Assembly: GCA_017622155.1 (NCBI GenBank)
Contig: JAGARS010000010.1
Location: 1-19,487, forward strand
DNA length: 19,487 nucleotides
Direction: 5' to 3'
DNA from: Peptococcaceae bacterium
GTDB lineage: Bacteria; Bacillota; Peptococcia; Peptococcales; Peptococcaceae
The translations under genes and the position numbers were made by a program. The first letter of the stretch is position 1, and each line of letters opens with the position of its first letter. The notes under the pieces were generated by a model. That model was not told the DNA's origin and did not search any database. It worked only from the letters and a program-made list of their open reading frames with translations. Below, one piece after another: positions 1 through 8,175 of the stretch.

Positions 1-306
1 AAACGAAGCATATTCAATATTATTTCCTACTTCAATAGCAATTTGTCCGTTAGCATTCAAACTACCTAGACTCCACTCTTTAAACAATACTGCCGACACA
101 CCGCGCTGTTGCAGCATCTGCGCAAATTCTTCTTCCGTTAAATCATTTGCGTTTGCCATAGCAACAACATCACTATAGTTTACTATCATCTGCACATGGT
201 TATAATCCGCTTCAGATTGCATGCGCTGACTCCACAAAAACAAACTACATAATACACCTGTTATTACAAAAAACCAGCCAATTTGTCTCATTCGTTTTAA
301 ATCCAT
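1..306 (-). CDS. DUF5693-like membrane-anchored protein, 3' end cut by window edge
   Basis: The first 102 codons of an open frame are visible, starting at ATG (304-306) after GGGAGTGCAAATAG, a usable ribosome binding site. The product begins MDLKRMRQIGWFFVITG and has one hydrophobic segment at about residues 9-24, so it is probably anchored in the membrane with the rest outside. The following stretch (VQMIVNYSDVVAMANAND, then LTEEEFAQMLQQRGVSAVLF) resembles my recollection of the start of the DUF5693 family, which is found in Firmicutes and has no established function. It is transcribed separately from the ribosomal cluster: a terminator lies upstream of it and it has its own promoter at 350-378. 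The family assignment rests on pattern memory and not on a search. The gene continues beyond coordinate 1. Confidence 0.6.
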   Translation of the reverse strand, partial: MDLKRMRQIGWFFVITGVLCSLFLWSQRMQSEADYNHVQMIVNYSDVVAMANANDLTEEEFAQMLQQRGVSAVLFKEWSLGSLNANGQIAIEVGNNIEYASF

Positions 307-349
307 CTATTTGCACTCCCTATTCGGATATATTTTTACAGATATAGTT

Positions 350-378
350 ATTATAACATAAAAAATTTTTCACCACAA
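350..378 (-). promoter_or_regulatory. Sigma-A-type promoter with extended -10 for the DUF5693-like gene
   Basis: On the minus strand TTGTGG (373-378) and TATAAT (350-355) are separated by exactly 17 bases, and TG one base before the -10 box makes a perfect extended -10 (TGTTATAAT). The -35 box matches only its TTG, which is common for extended -10 promoters. The predicted start is about 35 bases before the start codon at 306. Confidence 0.7.
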
Positions 379-418
379 CACATGCAGATAAAGTTGTAAC
401 GGCGTTTATTTTCAAATC

Positions 419-449
419 AAAAAAGCCACGGACAAAATATCCGTGGCTT
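419..449 (-). terminator. Intrinsic terminator after rpsI
   Basis: A perfect 10-bp inverted repeat (AAGCCACGGA at 423-432 and TCCGTGGCTT at 440-449) with a 7-base loop is followed on the minus strand by six T residues (419-424 in plus coordinates). It lies about 33 bases beyond the rpsI stop codon. It closes the cluster and separates it from the next gene. Confidence 0.9.
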
Positions 450-481
450 GATTTGTAGTGTGTAATGTGTATAACAGCTGA

Positions 482-880
482 TTAACGTTTGGAGAACTGT
501 GGAGCTCTTCTTGCGCCTTTCAAGCCGTATTTCTTTCTTTCTTTCATACGAGGGTCTCTTGTTAAGAAACCTGCTTTTTTCAGAGCTGGACGATATTCGA
601 TATCAGCTTTCAGTAAAGCTCTTGCAATACCCAGACGAACAGCACCAGCCTGACCTGTTGTACCACCGCCATGTGCATTTACTAATACATCAAATCTGCC
701 TTCTGTTTCAGTTAAAACCAGTGGCTGTCTGATGATCATTTCCAGAGTTTTTTTCTGGAAGTAGTCTTTAGAATCTTTGCCGTTTACAATAATCTGACCG
801 TTACCTGGTACCAGTCTTACTCTGGCAACAGAGGATTTACGACGGCCTGTACCGTAGAACTGTACTTTTTCATTTGCCAT
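482..880 (-). CDS. rpsI: 30S ribosomal protein S9
   Basis: S9 is a small-subunit head protein whose basic C-terminal tail reaches the P-site tRNA. The 132-residue frame is the normal bacterial length. It opens with [20 protein letters not shown], carries the [19 protein letters not shown] core at about residues 71-89, and ends in the family's basic tail, APQFSKR. The start ATG follows AAGGAGGAAATGAACA. It lies 14 bases after rplM, the usual L13-S9 pair, and both are probably driven by the promoter at 1442-1470. A strong terminator follows. Confidence 0.98.
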   Translation of the reverse strand: MANEKVQFYGTGRRKSSVARVRLVPGNGQIIVNGKDSKDYFQKKTLEMIIRQPLVLTETEGRFDVLVNAHGGGTTGQAGAVRLGIARALLKADIEYRPALKKAGFLTRDPRMKERKKYGLKGARRAPQFSKR

Positions 881-894
881 TGTTCATTTCCTCC

Positions 895-1332
895 TTAACC
901 GATGATTTCCAGTACTTCTGGTTTCTGAGCCTGATGTTTGTGGTCAGCACCAGCATATACGAATAATTTTTTATACATCTGTCTGCCCAGACGATTGTGT
1001 GGCAGCATACCTTTGATAGCTGTTTCCATAGCCAGAACTGGTTTCTGCGCCATCAAATCTTTATAAGTGGTGGAACGCAGACCGCCTGGATAACGGCTGT
1101 GACGACGGAATAATTTCTGATCTAATTTTTTACCAGTTAAAACTGCATCTTTTGCATTGATAACGATTACATAGTCACCGCAATCAACGTTTGGTGTAAA
1201 TGTTGGTTTATTTTTACCTCTTAAAACTGCAGCAACCTGAGAAGCTACACGACCCAGTGGTTTGCCAGCTGCATCTACTACATACCATTTTTTTTCAACC
1301 TCATTTGGTTTTGCCATATAGGTGGTACGCAT
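895..1332 (-). CDS. rplM: 50S ribosomal protein L13
   Basis: L13 is an early-assembly large-subunit protein that binds 23S rRNA. The 145-residue product has the Firmicute-type N-terminus [20 protein letters not shown], then LGRVAS at about residues 26-31, and the [14 protein letters not shown] and [20 protein letters not shown] signatures. The ATG at 1330-1332 follows AAGGAGGGAATACA. The preceding 193-base gap contains a consensus promoter and a hairpin leader, so this gene starts its own transcript. In other Firmicutes the rplM leader is an autoregulatory site for L13, which fits the hairpin seen here. Confidence 0.98.
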   Translation of the reverse strand: MRTTYMAKPNEVEKKWYVVDAAGKPLGRVASQVAAVLRGKNKPTFTPNVDCGDYVIVINAKDAVLTGKKLDQKLFRRHSRYPGGLRSTTYKDLMAQKPVLAMETAIKGMLPHNRLGRQMYKKLFVYAGADHKHQAQKPEVLEIIG

Positions 1333-1377
1333 TGTATTCCCTCCTTAGAAATATCAAACATATCGAAATTTATATGA

Positions 1378-1419
1378 GTTTCTATAGTAAAGATCCGGGG
1401 CTCTGGATCATAGACTAAC
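1378..1419 (-). promoter_or_regulatory. Hairpin in the rplM leader, candidate L13 autoregulatory element
   Basis: In the minus-strand RNA, GTT (1417-1419) pairs with 1378-1380, TCTAT (1410-1414) with 1381-1385, and GATCC (1405-1409) with 1392-1396. A 2-base bulge and a 6-base bulge separate the helices, and the apical loop has 8 bases. The 13-bp bulged hairpin sits midway between the predicted transcription start (about 1435) and the rplM ribosome binding site. An L13-bound leader upstream of rplM is known in Firmicutes, and the position matches. I did not compare it base by base with that motif. Confidence 0.5.
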
Positions 1420-1441
1420 AATTCTCAAAACACACTTGTAT

Positions 1442-1470
1442 ATTTTACCGTGTGGGTCTCCATTTGTCAA
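1442..1470 (-). promoter_or_regulatory. Sigma-A promoter for rplM-rpsI
   Basis: TTGACA (1465-1470), a perfect -35 box, and TAAAAT (1442-1447), five of six for the -10, are exactly 17 bases apart on the minus strand. The predicted transcript starts near 1435, leaving about 100 bases of leader before rplM. This is the strongest promoter in the window. Confidence 0.88.
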
Positions 1471-1480
1471 TAGAAAAATG

Positions 1481-1513
1481 ATTAGCAAAATCCATGTAAT
1501 CCATTAGCAAATC
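1481..1513 (-). repeat. Direct repeat just upstream of the rplM promoter
   Basis: On the minus strand GATTTGCTAAT (1503-1513) recurs as GATTTTGCTAAT (1481-1492), differing by one inserted T and offset by about two helical turns (22 bases). The nearer copy ends 10 bases before the -35 box. It could be a paired protein-binding site, an AT-rich UP element, or chance. Confidence 0.6.
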
Positions 1514-1536
1514 GCAATTGTTACATTAGTTGCGAT
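1511..1536 (-). other. Hairpin spanning the truA stop codon
   Basis: ATCGCAA (1511-1517) and TTGCGAT (1530-1536) form a 7-bp stem with a 12-base loop that contains the truA stop codon. No T-tract follows (minus strand continues TTGCTAATGG), so this is a weak candidate for 3'-end formation of the upstream transcript and not a canonical terminator. Confidence 0.4.
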
Positions 1537-2275
1537 AATATACCTCGCACAAATACAGCCCGCTGGCCGGAGCTGTCCGCCCTGCCAGATGGCGATTCTG
1601 TGTAGCAAGCGCTTCAGGTATTATATCGATAGATTTGCGGTGCAGCCCGATGTCCAACACCGTGCCCACCATAATCCGCACCATATTATACAAAAATCCG
1701 TTGCCATATACGTCAAAAATCAGCCACTCACCATCTCTGCGCATGTTCATATAATATACAGTACGAATAAAGGACTTAACAGTGGCGCCGGCAGAACAGA
1801 ATCCCTGATAATTATGTGTGCCTTCCAGCAATTTGCATGCCGTATGCATCAGCACATCGTCCAGTTCTCCCGGATACTGATAAAAATACTGATTGCCGAA
1901 CACGGTTGTAATCTCGCTGTTTTTCACACGATACTGATAGTGCTTTCCCAGCGCAGATTTACGCGCATGAAAATCCAACGGTACTTCTTCGCAGCTAACT
2001 ACATGCACATCTTTCGGCAAATGCTGGTTGACTGCATTTGCCAATTTGTCTACCGGAATCATAGATTCTGTAAAGAAATGCACTACCTGGCCCAGCGCAT
2101 GTACACCGCGATCTGTGCGCCCTGCACTGTGCACTTTTGTCTCTTCTTTTAATAATCCGCCGATAGCTTCTTCCAACACTTCCTGCACTGTGGGAAGCAC
2201 TTCCGGATTCAATTGTGCCTGAAAACCGTAATAACGACTGCCATCATATGCAATCACTGCTTTAATATTACGCAT
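1526..2275 (-). CDS. truA: tRNA pseudouridine(38-40) synthase TruA
   Basis: TruA isomerises uridines 38-40 of the tRNA anticodon arm to pseudouridine. The product is 249 residues, normal for the family. It starts MRNIKAVIAYDGSRYYGFQ, and the catalytic motif AGRTDRGVHALGQ places the catalytic aspartate at residue 55. The later NGFLYNMVRIMVGT segment and a GRTAPASGLYL C-terminus are also typical. I chose the ATG at 2273-2275 because family members begin at this point; an ATG further upstream would give 23 extra residues overlapping ecfT. The ribosome binding site AGGAGG is about 13 bases upstream, somewhat distant. The gene lies 20 bases after ecfT, its usual Firmicute neighbour. Confidence 0.96.
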   Translation of the reverse strand: MRNIKAVIAYDGSRYYGFQAQLNPEVLPTVQEVLEEAIGGLLKEETKVHSAGRTDRGVHALGQVVHFFTESMIPVDKLANAVNQHLPKDVHVVSCEEVPLDFHARKSALGKHYQYRVKNSEITTVFGNQYFYQYPGELDDVLMHTACKLLEGTHNYQGFCSAGATVKSFIRTVYYMNMRRDGEWLIFDVYGNGFLYNMVRIMVGTVLDIGLHRKSIDIIPEALATQNRHLAGRTAPASGLYLCEVYYRN

Positions 2276-2295
2276 AACTGTGTCCTGCCCTCCTG

Positions 2296-3096
2296 TTATG
2301 AAACTGTGCGAGAAATAATTGCTGCCGCCACCATACAGATGCACAAAATACCTGCTGCCAAATCTTTTCCGGTATACTGCAAAGCTTTCAGCCGGGTTCT
2401 GTTAGTACCGCCATGATAGCATCGCGCCTCCATAGCAATTGCCAACTCATCCGCACGCTGAAATGCACTCAGAAACAACGGCACCAAAAGCGGCACAAGC
2501 GCTTTCACTTTTTCAATCAGGTTCCCTGTGTCAAAACTGGCTCCGCGAGCAGCCTGTGCTTTCATAATCTTGTCTGTTTCTTCTACCAGTGTCGGAATAA
2601 AACGAAGTGCAATGCTCATCATCATTGCCAGTTCGTGTGCCGGAACTCCAAACCGTTGAAAAGGCTTTAGCAGGCGTTCTATCCCATCCGTCAGCGCAAT
2701 CGGTGTCGTTGTTAATGTGAGAATAGAGGTAATACTAATCAGAAGTACCAGACGGGTGCCCATAAAAACGGCCTGTTTAATCCCTTCCTTTGTGATTTTT
2801 AGAAAACTCCACTGCCATACTACATCCCCTGGTGTCATAAACATCTGCAACGCCACCGTCAAAAGCACGATAAAAATTATCATTTTCAAGCCGCGGAAAA
2901 AATATTTTACCGGAACTTTAGACACAGCTACTACTAAAATAGAAATTGCCATCATGCCTAAAAGTCCATAAAAATTATTGACGATAAATAGTGATACCAT
3001 ATACACCAAAATCGCCAGTATCTTCGTACGTGGATCCAATTTATGCAGGACAGAATCTCCAGGATAATATTGTCCAATTGTAATATCACCTAGCAT
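2296..3096 (-). CDS. ecfT: ECF transporter transmembrane component EcfT
   Basis: EcfT is the shared membrane scaffold of group II energy-coupling factor transporters. It couples the EcfA1-EcfA2 ATPases to interchangeable substrate-binding S proteins for vitamins or metals. The 266-residue product has hydrophobic helices at about 25-40, 43-58, 70-87, 111-130 and 243-262. The two coupling-helix motifs are visible as AARGA (182-186) and EARCY (223-227); the second has Cys where Gly is usual. The ATG at 3094-3096 overlaps the end of ecfA2 by 7 bases, indicating translational coupling, with GGGGG as ribosome binding site. No S component is encoded here, so it must be supplied elsewhere. Confidence 0.95.
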   Translation of the reverse strand: MLGDITIGQYYPGDSVLHKLDPRTKILAILVYMVSLFIVNNFYGLLGMMAISILVVAVSKVPVKYFFRGLKMIIFIVLLTVALQMFMTPGDVVWQWSFLKITKEGIKQAVFMGTRLVLLISITSILTLTTTPIALTDGIERLLKPFQRFGVPAHELAMMMSIALRFIPTLVEETDKIMKAQAARGASFDTGNLIEKVKALVPLLVPLFLSAFQRADELAIAMEARCYHGGTNRTRLKALQYTGKDLAAGILCICMVAAAIISRTVS

Positions 3097-3971
3097 AAAT
3101 CTGCCCCCTTCCGCTGCTCACGCTTGCTCAACGCGCGTAAAATCTCCTGACTCACATCTGTCGGGTGAAACAAATCTGTACGCACATCCCATCCTTGTTT
3201 CTGCAGCTCAATCAGAAGCCTAGTTAACGTTGGCACACCAAGGCCTATCTGATCAAGCAATTCAGACTGTGCAAACACTGCTTGCGGAGTGCCTTCCAGA
3301 CGAATTTCGCCGTGTTCCAGCACAATCATACGTTGTGCGTAACGGGCGATATCATCCATACTATGTGATACCATTACAACAGTCAAGCCTTGCTGATGCA
3401 AGTCCGCAATCAGCTCAAGAAACTCTTCTCGCCCTTTGGGATCCAGCCCTGCTGTTGGCTCATCCAATATTAAATATTTCGGCTTCATTGCCAGTACGCC
3501 AGCAATTGCTATTTTACGTTTCTGGCCTCCGCTCAGCTCAAACGGAGATTTTTTGCGCATTTTTTTGCTCAACTTAAGCATATCCATCGCTTCAGTCACA
3601 CGATGCTGTATTTCTATGTCTGATAAATTCAGATTTCTTGGGCCAAATGCAATATCTCTCTCAACTGTTTCCTCAAACAACTGATATTCCGGATATTGAA
3701 ATACAATTCCCACCTGCATACGCAGAACTTTTAATTCTTTTTTTGCTTCTTTTCCGTTGATATTAACGCCATCCACAATTACTTCGCCACTTGTCGGTTT
3801 CAAAAGACCATTAAAATGCTGAATGAGGGTAGATTTACCGGACCCAGTATGACCTGCGATTCCGAGAAATTCACCCTCATTCACATTCAGACAAATATCC
3901 CGAAGCGCATAGCTCTCTTTTGCGGAGCCTTCTTGATAGATATGGGAGACGTGTTTCAATTCTAACGACAT
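3090..3971 (-). CDS. ecfA2: ECF transporter ATPase EcfA2
   Basis: This is the second ABC ATPase of the ECF module and pairs with EcfA1 to drive uptake. Visible motifs are Walker A GHTGSGKS (residues 40-47), Q-loop VFQYPEYQLFEET, signature LSGGQKRK, Walker B YLILDEPTAGLD and the switch histidine in VSHSMDD. The 293-residue length is usual. The GHTGSGKST and EYQLFEETV features favour the EcfA2 paralogue over EcfA1. Its ATG at 3969-3971 overlaps the 3' end of ecfA1 by 10 bases and its 3' end overlaps ecfT by 7, so the three are translated as a coupled unit. The ribosome binding site is weak, consistent with coupling. Confidence 0.95.
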   Translation of the reverse strand: MSLELKHVSHIYQEGSAKESYALRDICLNVNEGEFLGIAGHTGSGKSTLIQHFNGLLKPTSGEVIVDGVNINGKEAKKELKVLRMQVGIVFQYPEYQLFEETVERDIAFGPRNLNLSDIEIQHRVTEAMDMLKLSKKMRKKSPFELSGGQKRKIAIAGVLAMKPKYLILDEPTAGLDPKGREEFLELIADLHQQGLTVVMVSHSMDDIARYAQRMIVLEHGEIRLEGTPQAVFAQSELLDQIGLGVPTLTRLLIELQKQGWDVRTDLFHPTDVSQEILRALSKREQRKGADLC

Positions 3972-4789
3972 AATGCGTTCACCATTTCCTCGATCGTCAT
4001 GATATCTGCTGCAATATAATTCTTTTCTTTATGTAGCAACGCTGCCAGTTCCGTTATCGGCGGAACATCTAGCTGCATTCGTTTCAATAAATCAACTTGG
4101 CTAAATACTTCACGCGGTGTACCTAAGGCAACAATTCGCCCATGCTCCATTACAACAACACGGTCAGCTAACACTGCCTCCTCCATAAAATGTGTAATGT
4201 TTACAATAGTTAGTCCTTCTTCCCGATTCAGCCGCTGCATAGTTTCCATTACTTCTCGTCTGCCTTGTGGATCCAGCATGGCGGTAGGTTCATCAAACAC
4301 AATATATTTTGGCCGCATTGCAATAATTCCTGCAATCGCCACACGCTGCTTCTGACCGCCGGAAAGCAAATGCGGTTCCTTGTTTTTAAATGCAGCCATA
4401 CCTACCAGTTCCAATGCTTCATCTACCCGCTGACGAATCAGTACAGGATCCATTCCCATATTTTCAGGTCCAAATGCAACATCTTCTTCTACCGTCGTCG
4501 CAATCAACTGATTGTCCGGATTTTGAAATACCATACCGACAGTTTGCCGAATCGTCCACAAGTCTGCTTCGTTTGCTGTATCGACAGCGTCAACTTCAAC
4601 TGTCCCTTCAGTTGGTAACAAAAGAGCATTTAAGTGTTTTGCCAATGTTGACTTACCACATCCGTTATGCCCTAACACAGCAATATGTTCTCCGTCCTGT
4701 ATGGTCAGAGAAACATCATCTAACGCTTTGACTTCCTGGCTAGTTGATTCTTTTTGATAAATATGTGTTAAATGATTGATTCTAATCAT
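3962..4789 (-). CDS. ecfA1: ECF transporter ATPase EcfA1
   Basis: This is the first ABC ATPase of the ECF energising module, on the cytoplasmic face of EcfT. The 275-residue product has Walker A GHNGCGKS (40-47), Q-loop VFQNPDNQL, signature LSGGQKQR, Walker B YIVFDEPTAMLDP and switch histidine in NITHFMEE. The DNQLIATTVEEDVAFG stretch is typical of EcfA1. It follows rplQ by 60 bases, the common Firmicute arrangement. The ATG at 4787-4789 has no good ribosome binding site (GAAAAAGACA precedes it), and an 11-bp hairpin lies in the gap upstream. Both suggest the transporter genes are expressed well below the ribosomal genes. Confidence 0.95.
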   Translation of the reverse strand: MIRINHLTHIYQKESTSQEVKALDDVSLTIQDGEHIAVLGHNGCGKSTLAKHLNALLLPTEGTVEVDAVDTANEADLWTIRQTVGMVFQNPDNQLIATTVEEDVAFGPENMGMDPVLIRQRVDEALELVGMAAFKNKEPHLLSGGQKQRVAIAGIIAMRPKYIVFDEPTAMLDPQGRREVMETMQRLNREEGLTIVNITHFMEEAVLADRVVVMEHGRIVALGTPREVFSQVDLLKRMQLDVPPITELAALLHKEKNYIAADIMTIEEMVNALCR

Positions 4790-4810
4790 TGTCTTTTTCG
4801 GGAAACAGCA

Positions 4811-4836
4811 GAAGTCAGGAAGAAATTCCTGACTTC
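4811..4836 (-). other. 11-bp GAAGTCAGGAA hairpin between rplQ and ecfA1
   Basis: GAAGTCAGGAA (4811-4821) and its exact reverse complement (4826-4836) enclose a 4-base loop. It lies 13 bases after the rplQ stop codon. The minus strand then reads TGCTGTTTCCC, which lacks the U-tract of an intrinsic terminator. It may protect the 3' end of the ribosomal messenger, act as a processing site, or give partial termination. Confidence 0.7.
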
Positions 4837-4849
4837 CACACCCTTCTCC

Positions 4850-5188
4850 TTATACCAATTCTACAATAGCCATTGGTGTACCGTCACCACGACGATATCC
4901 TGCTTTTACCACACGAGTGTAACCACCCTGACGGTCTTCGTATTTCGGAGCAATTTCATCAAATAATTTCTTAGCTACATCTTCTTCTGTTAAGTAAGCC
5001 AGAGCCTGACGATAAGCATGCAGATTGCCCTGTTTGCCCAGAGTAATCATTTTTTCTACTACACGTCTTACTTCTTTTGCTTTTGCTTCAGTAGTTTCGA
5101 TCTGACCATATTTCAGTACAGATGTAGTCATATTTCTTAACATCGCACGACGCTGAGCGCTGTTGCGACCCAAATTTCTATGAGGCAT
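4850..5188 (-). CDS. rplQ: 50S ribosomal protein L17
   Basis: L17 sits near the exit-tunnel side of the large subunit. The 112-residue product opens [20 protein letters not shown] and carries the [20 protein letters not shown] and [19 protein letters not shown] signatures; the family runs about 110-130 residues in bacteria. I chose ATG at 5186-5188, 9 bases after AGGAGG. A TTG two codons upstream is in frame but only 3 bases from the ribosome binding site. It closes the alpha block, 32 bases after rpoA. Confidence 0.97.
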   Translation of the reverse strand: MPHRNLGRNSAQRRAMLRNMTTSVLKYGQIETTEAKAKEVRRVVEKMITLGKQGNLHAYRQALAYLTEEDVAKKLFDEIAPKYEDRQGGYTRVVKAGYRRGDGTPMAIVELV

Positions 5189-5220
5189 TCCCAAGTTCCT
5201 CCTTTACTACAAAATCACTT

Positions 5221-6168
5221 TTATTCTTCAGTGGATCTTAAGCCTAAGCCCAATGCTTCCATCTTATGCTGAACTTCTTCCAGGGATTTTTTACCCAGGT
5301 TGCGAACTTTCATCATGTCGTCTTCTGATTTCTGTGTCAATTCAGAAACGGTATTGATGCCAGCACGTTTTAAACAGTTGTAGGAACGAACAGATAAATC
5401 TAATTCTTCGATTGTCATATCTAAGATTTTGTTCTTTTCCTCTTCCTCTTTTTCTACCATGATTGGAACATGATCCATACCATCCGCTAAACCGATGAAT
5501 AACTTCAAGTGATCACTTAAAATTCTTGCAGCTAAGCTGATTGCATCATCCGGTTTAATACTCCCATTGCTCCACAGTTCAATTGTCAGTTTATCATAGT
5601 CAGTCCGCTGACCAACACGAGTATCTTCCAAATAAAAGTTTACTTTGTGAATAGGAGTATAAATGGAGTCAATCGGAATGGTTCCTATTGGCTGATCTTC
5701 TTTTTTGTTTTTTACAGAAGATACATAACCGCGGCCACGTTCAACCACCATTTCGATATATAAATGGCTATCATCGTCTAATGTTGCAATATGCAAATCG
5801 CCATTTAATACTTCAACAGATTCGGTAGTAATAATATCTGCCGCAGTTACTTCGCCAGGCCCGTGGGAATCGATTACGATAATCTGTGGTTCTTCTGCAT
5901 CAGACTTCAGAGCCAAAGATTTGATATTCAAAACAATATCCGCTACATCTTCCACGACACCAGGCACTGTAGAAAACTCATGCAGTACACCATTAATTTT
6001 AATGGATGTTACTGCTGCACCAGGCAGAGAAGACAATAATATACGTCTTAAAGAGTTCCCCAGTGTTGTGCCATAGCCCTTTTCCAGGGGTTCTACAACA
6101 TATTTACCATAAGTATTGTCGTCGCTTTTTTCAACGCATTCAATATTTGGTTTTTCAATCTCAATCAT
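5221..6168 (-). CDS. rpoA: DNA-directed RNA polymerase alpha subunit
   Basis: RpoA dimerises to nucleate RNA polymerase assembly, and its C-terminal domain contacts UP-element DNA and activators. The 315-residue product has the N-terminal assembly domain with [17 protein letters not shown] at 37-53, a charged flexible linker at about 238-248, and the C-terminal domain from about 250. That domain includes [14 protein letters not shown], in which Arg261 corresponds to E. coli Arg265, and [11 protein letters not shown] at 289-299. The ATG at 6166-6168 follows TAGGAGGTTAAATT. It lies between rpsD and rplQ as in most bacteria. Confidence 0.98.
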   Translation of the reverse strand: MIEIEKPNIECVEKSDDNTYGKYVVEPLEKGYGTTLGNSLRRILLSSLPGAAVTSIKINGVLHEFSTVPGVVEDVADIVLNIKSLALKSDAEEPQIIVIDSHGPGEVTAADIITTESVEVLNGDLHIATLDDDSHLYIEMVVERGRGYVSSVKNKKEDQPIGTIPIDSIYTPIHKVNFYLEDTRVGQRTDYDKLTIELWSNGSIKPDDAISLAARILSDHLKLFIGLADGMDHVPIMVEKEEEEKNKILDMTIEELDLSVRSYNCLKRAGINTVSELTQKSEDDMMKVRNLGKKSLEEVQHKMEALGLGLRSTEE

Positions 6169-6219
6169 AATTTAACCTCCTACTTATACGCAGTATAACC
6201 TAAGAGTAATGATTATCAA

Positions 6220-6846
6220 TTATTTGGAGTACAACTCAACAATCATCTGTTCTTCAACTGGTATATCAATATCTTCTTTGCTTGGCATTCTAACAACTTT
6301 AGCGGATAAATTATCTGCATCCAGTTCTAACCATGCTGGAGGATTTTTGGAACCCAAAGCTTCTACTAATTCTTTAATAATAGCGGAATCTTTACTGGAT
6401 TCTTTCAGCTGAATTACATCGCCAACTTTCAATTCGATAGAAGGAATGTTAGCTTTTTTACCATTCAATGTGAAGTGGTTGTGACGAACAAACTGTCTAG
6501 CCTGATTTCTGGAAGAAGCAAAACCTGCACGATAAACAACATTATCGAAACGGCTTTCCAAAATCACTAACAGATTTTCACCTGTAACGCCCTGCTGACG
6601 TTCAGCTTTTTCAAAGTATGTTTCGAACTGGCCTTCCAGAACACCGTAAATACGACGTGCTTTCTGTTTTTCTCTTAACTGTAAGCCATATTCGCTCTGT
6701 TTTGCTCTACGCTGGCCATGCTGACCTGGAGCATAATTTCTTTTTTCAATTGCGCATTTACCGGAGTAGCAACGATCACCTTTTAAGAACAGTTTCACGC
6801 CTTCTCTACGGCATAAGCGACAAACAGGACCTGTATATCTAGCCAT
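6220..6846 (-). CDS. rpsD: 30S ribosomal protein S4, zinc-binding form
   Basis: S4 is a primary 16S rRNA binder that nucleates 30S body assembly. The 208-residue product begins [20 protein letters not shown]. Cysteines at 9, 12, 26 and 31 mark the zinc-binding (C+) form. An S4 RNA-binding domain with [20 protein letters not shown] occupies roughly 90-160. I chose the ATG at 6844-6846, the family start; an upstream ATG at 6897 would add 17 residues inside rpsK. AGGAGG lies 12 bases upstream of the chosen start, with a second GAGG nearer to it. Confidence 0.97.
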   Translation of the reverse strand: MARYTGPVCRLCRREGVKLFLKGDRCYSGKCAIEKRNYAPGQHGQRRAKQSEYGLQLREKQKARRIYGVLEGQFETYFEKAERQQGVTGENLLVILESRFDNVVYRAGFASSRNQARQFVRHNHFTLNGKKANIPSIELKVGDVIQLKESSKDSAIIKELVEALGSKNPPAWLELDADNLSAKVVRMPSKEDIDIPVEEQMIVELYSK

Positions 6847-6862
6847 TTCCTCAATACACCTC

Positions 6863-7261
6863 CTAGACTCTTCTACGTTTTGGTGGACGACAACCATTAT
6901 GAGGAATTGGAGTTACGTCCTTAATCATACTTACTTCTAAACCTGCAGCCTGTAAAGAACGGATTGCAGCTTCTCTACCAGCGCCAGGGCCTTTTACATA
7001 ACATTCAACTTCTCTTAAACCATGTTCCATTGCAGCTTTTGCAGCAACATCAGCAGCTGTCTGTGCAGCGAATGGAGTGCTTTTTCTGGAGCCTTTGAAG
7101 CCCATACCACCAGCACTTGCCCAAGATAACGCGTTACCATTCATATCGGTGATAGTAACGATTGTGTTGTTAAATGTAGATTTGATATGAGCAATGCCCT
7201 TATCAACGTTTTTACGTTCTCTGCGTTTTACACGAGTATTAGCAGTCTTTGGTCTAGCCAT
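6863..7261 (-). CDS. rpsK: 30S ribosomal protein S11
   Basis: S11 lies on the 30S platform near the E-site mRNA path. The 132-residue product contains [18 protein letters not shown] and [19 protein letters not shown] and ends [14 protein letters not shown]. The Asn-Gly in this tail (Asn122) is the position that becomes isoaspartate in E. coli S11. The basic N-terminal extension [15 protein letters not shown] is typical of Firmicutes. It is 15 bases after rpsM, with AGGAGT-like ribosome binding sequence before the ATG at 7259-7261. Confidence 0.98.
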   Translation of the reverse strand: MARPKTANTRVKRRERKNVDKGIAHIKSTFNNTIVTITDMNGNALSWASAGGMGFKGSRKSTPFAAQTAADVAAKAAMEHGLREVECYVKGPGAGREAAIRSLQAAGLEVSMIKDVTPIPHNGCRPPKRRRV

Positions 7262-7276
7262 TTAACCTATCACTCC

Positions 7277-7645
7277 TTATTTTTTGCGTTTAGCGCCTAC
7301 GGTTTTAATTTTACCTTTACGTGTTCTAGCATTTGTTTTAGTTCTCTGACCTCTTACTGGTAAACCTCTACGATGTCTTACACCGCGATAGCAACCGATT
7401 TCGGACAGACGTTTGATGTTCAGAGATACTTCACGACGCAGGTCACCTTCAACCTTCATGCCGCCAATTACATCTCTTAATTTCTGTACTTCTTCTTCTG
7501 TTAAATCGCGTACTCTAGTATCTGGGTTGATACCTGTCTGAGCCAGGATTTTTTCAGAAGTAGCTTTGCCAATACCATAGATATATGTCAAGCCGATAAC
7601 GACTCTTTTTTCTCTAGGTAAGTCAATACCAACGATACGTGCCAT
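7277..7645 (-). CDS. rpsM: 30S ribosomal protein S13
   Basis: S13 in the 30S head makes bridges to the large subunit and touches the P-site tRNA. The 122-residue product begins [20 protein letters not shown], has IYGIGKATS at about 23-31, and the [19 protein letters not shown] motif before a lysine-rich tail. ATG at 7643-7645 is chosen, about 10 bases from GGGAGG. A GTG four codons upstream overlaps that ribosome binding site and is rejected. Confidence 0.98.
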   Translation of the reverse strand: MARIVGIDLPREKRVVIGLTYIYGIGKATSEKILAQTGINPDTRVRDLTEEEVQKLRDVIGGMKVEGDLRREVSLNIKRLSEIGCYRGVRHRRGLPVRGQRTKTNARTRKGKIKTVGAKRKK

Positions 7646-7682
7646 TATTTGTTGCACCTCCCATGAGAAGCTCTATTTATAA

Positions 7683-8050
<368 letters not shown>

Positions 8051-8096
8051 ATGAGATAGCCTCCTTCATTACACCTTTCACTTTGATCATTCCGCC

Positions 8097-8130
8097 AAAA
8101 AACTCATTTCAAAATAACTTCAAAATGAGT
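8097..8130 (-). terminator. Intrinsic terminator or attenuator upstream of infA
   Basis: In the minus-strand RNA, ACTCATTTTGAA (8130-8119) pairs with positions 8113-8102. This gives eight Watson-Crick pairs, two G-U wobbles and two A-U pairs around a 5-base loop, followed at once by six U (8097-8102). The wobbles work only in minus-strand RNA, so the signal is strand-specific. It lies about 30 bases before the infA ribosome binding site, with no room for a promoter between. Confidence 0.72.
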
Positions 8131-8132
8131 AG

Positions 8133-8161
8133 CGATGCTCATCCAAGTATCATGCACATCG
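8133..8161 (-). other. Second hairpin in the adk-infA gap
   Basis: CGATGTGCAT (8161-8152) pairs with ATGAGCATCG (8142-8133) in minus-strand RNA: nine pairs including one wobble, and one G-A mismatch, around a 9-base loop. It ends two bases before the terminator stem, so the two helices could stack or compete. Confidence 0.55.
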
Positions 8162-8175
8162 TTTCAGCAGAAATT

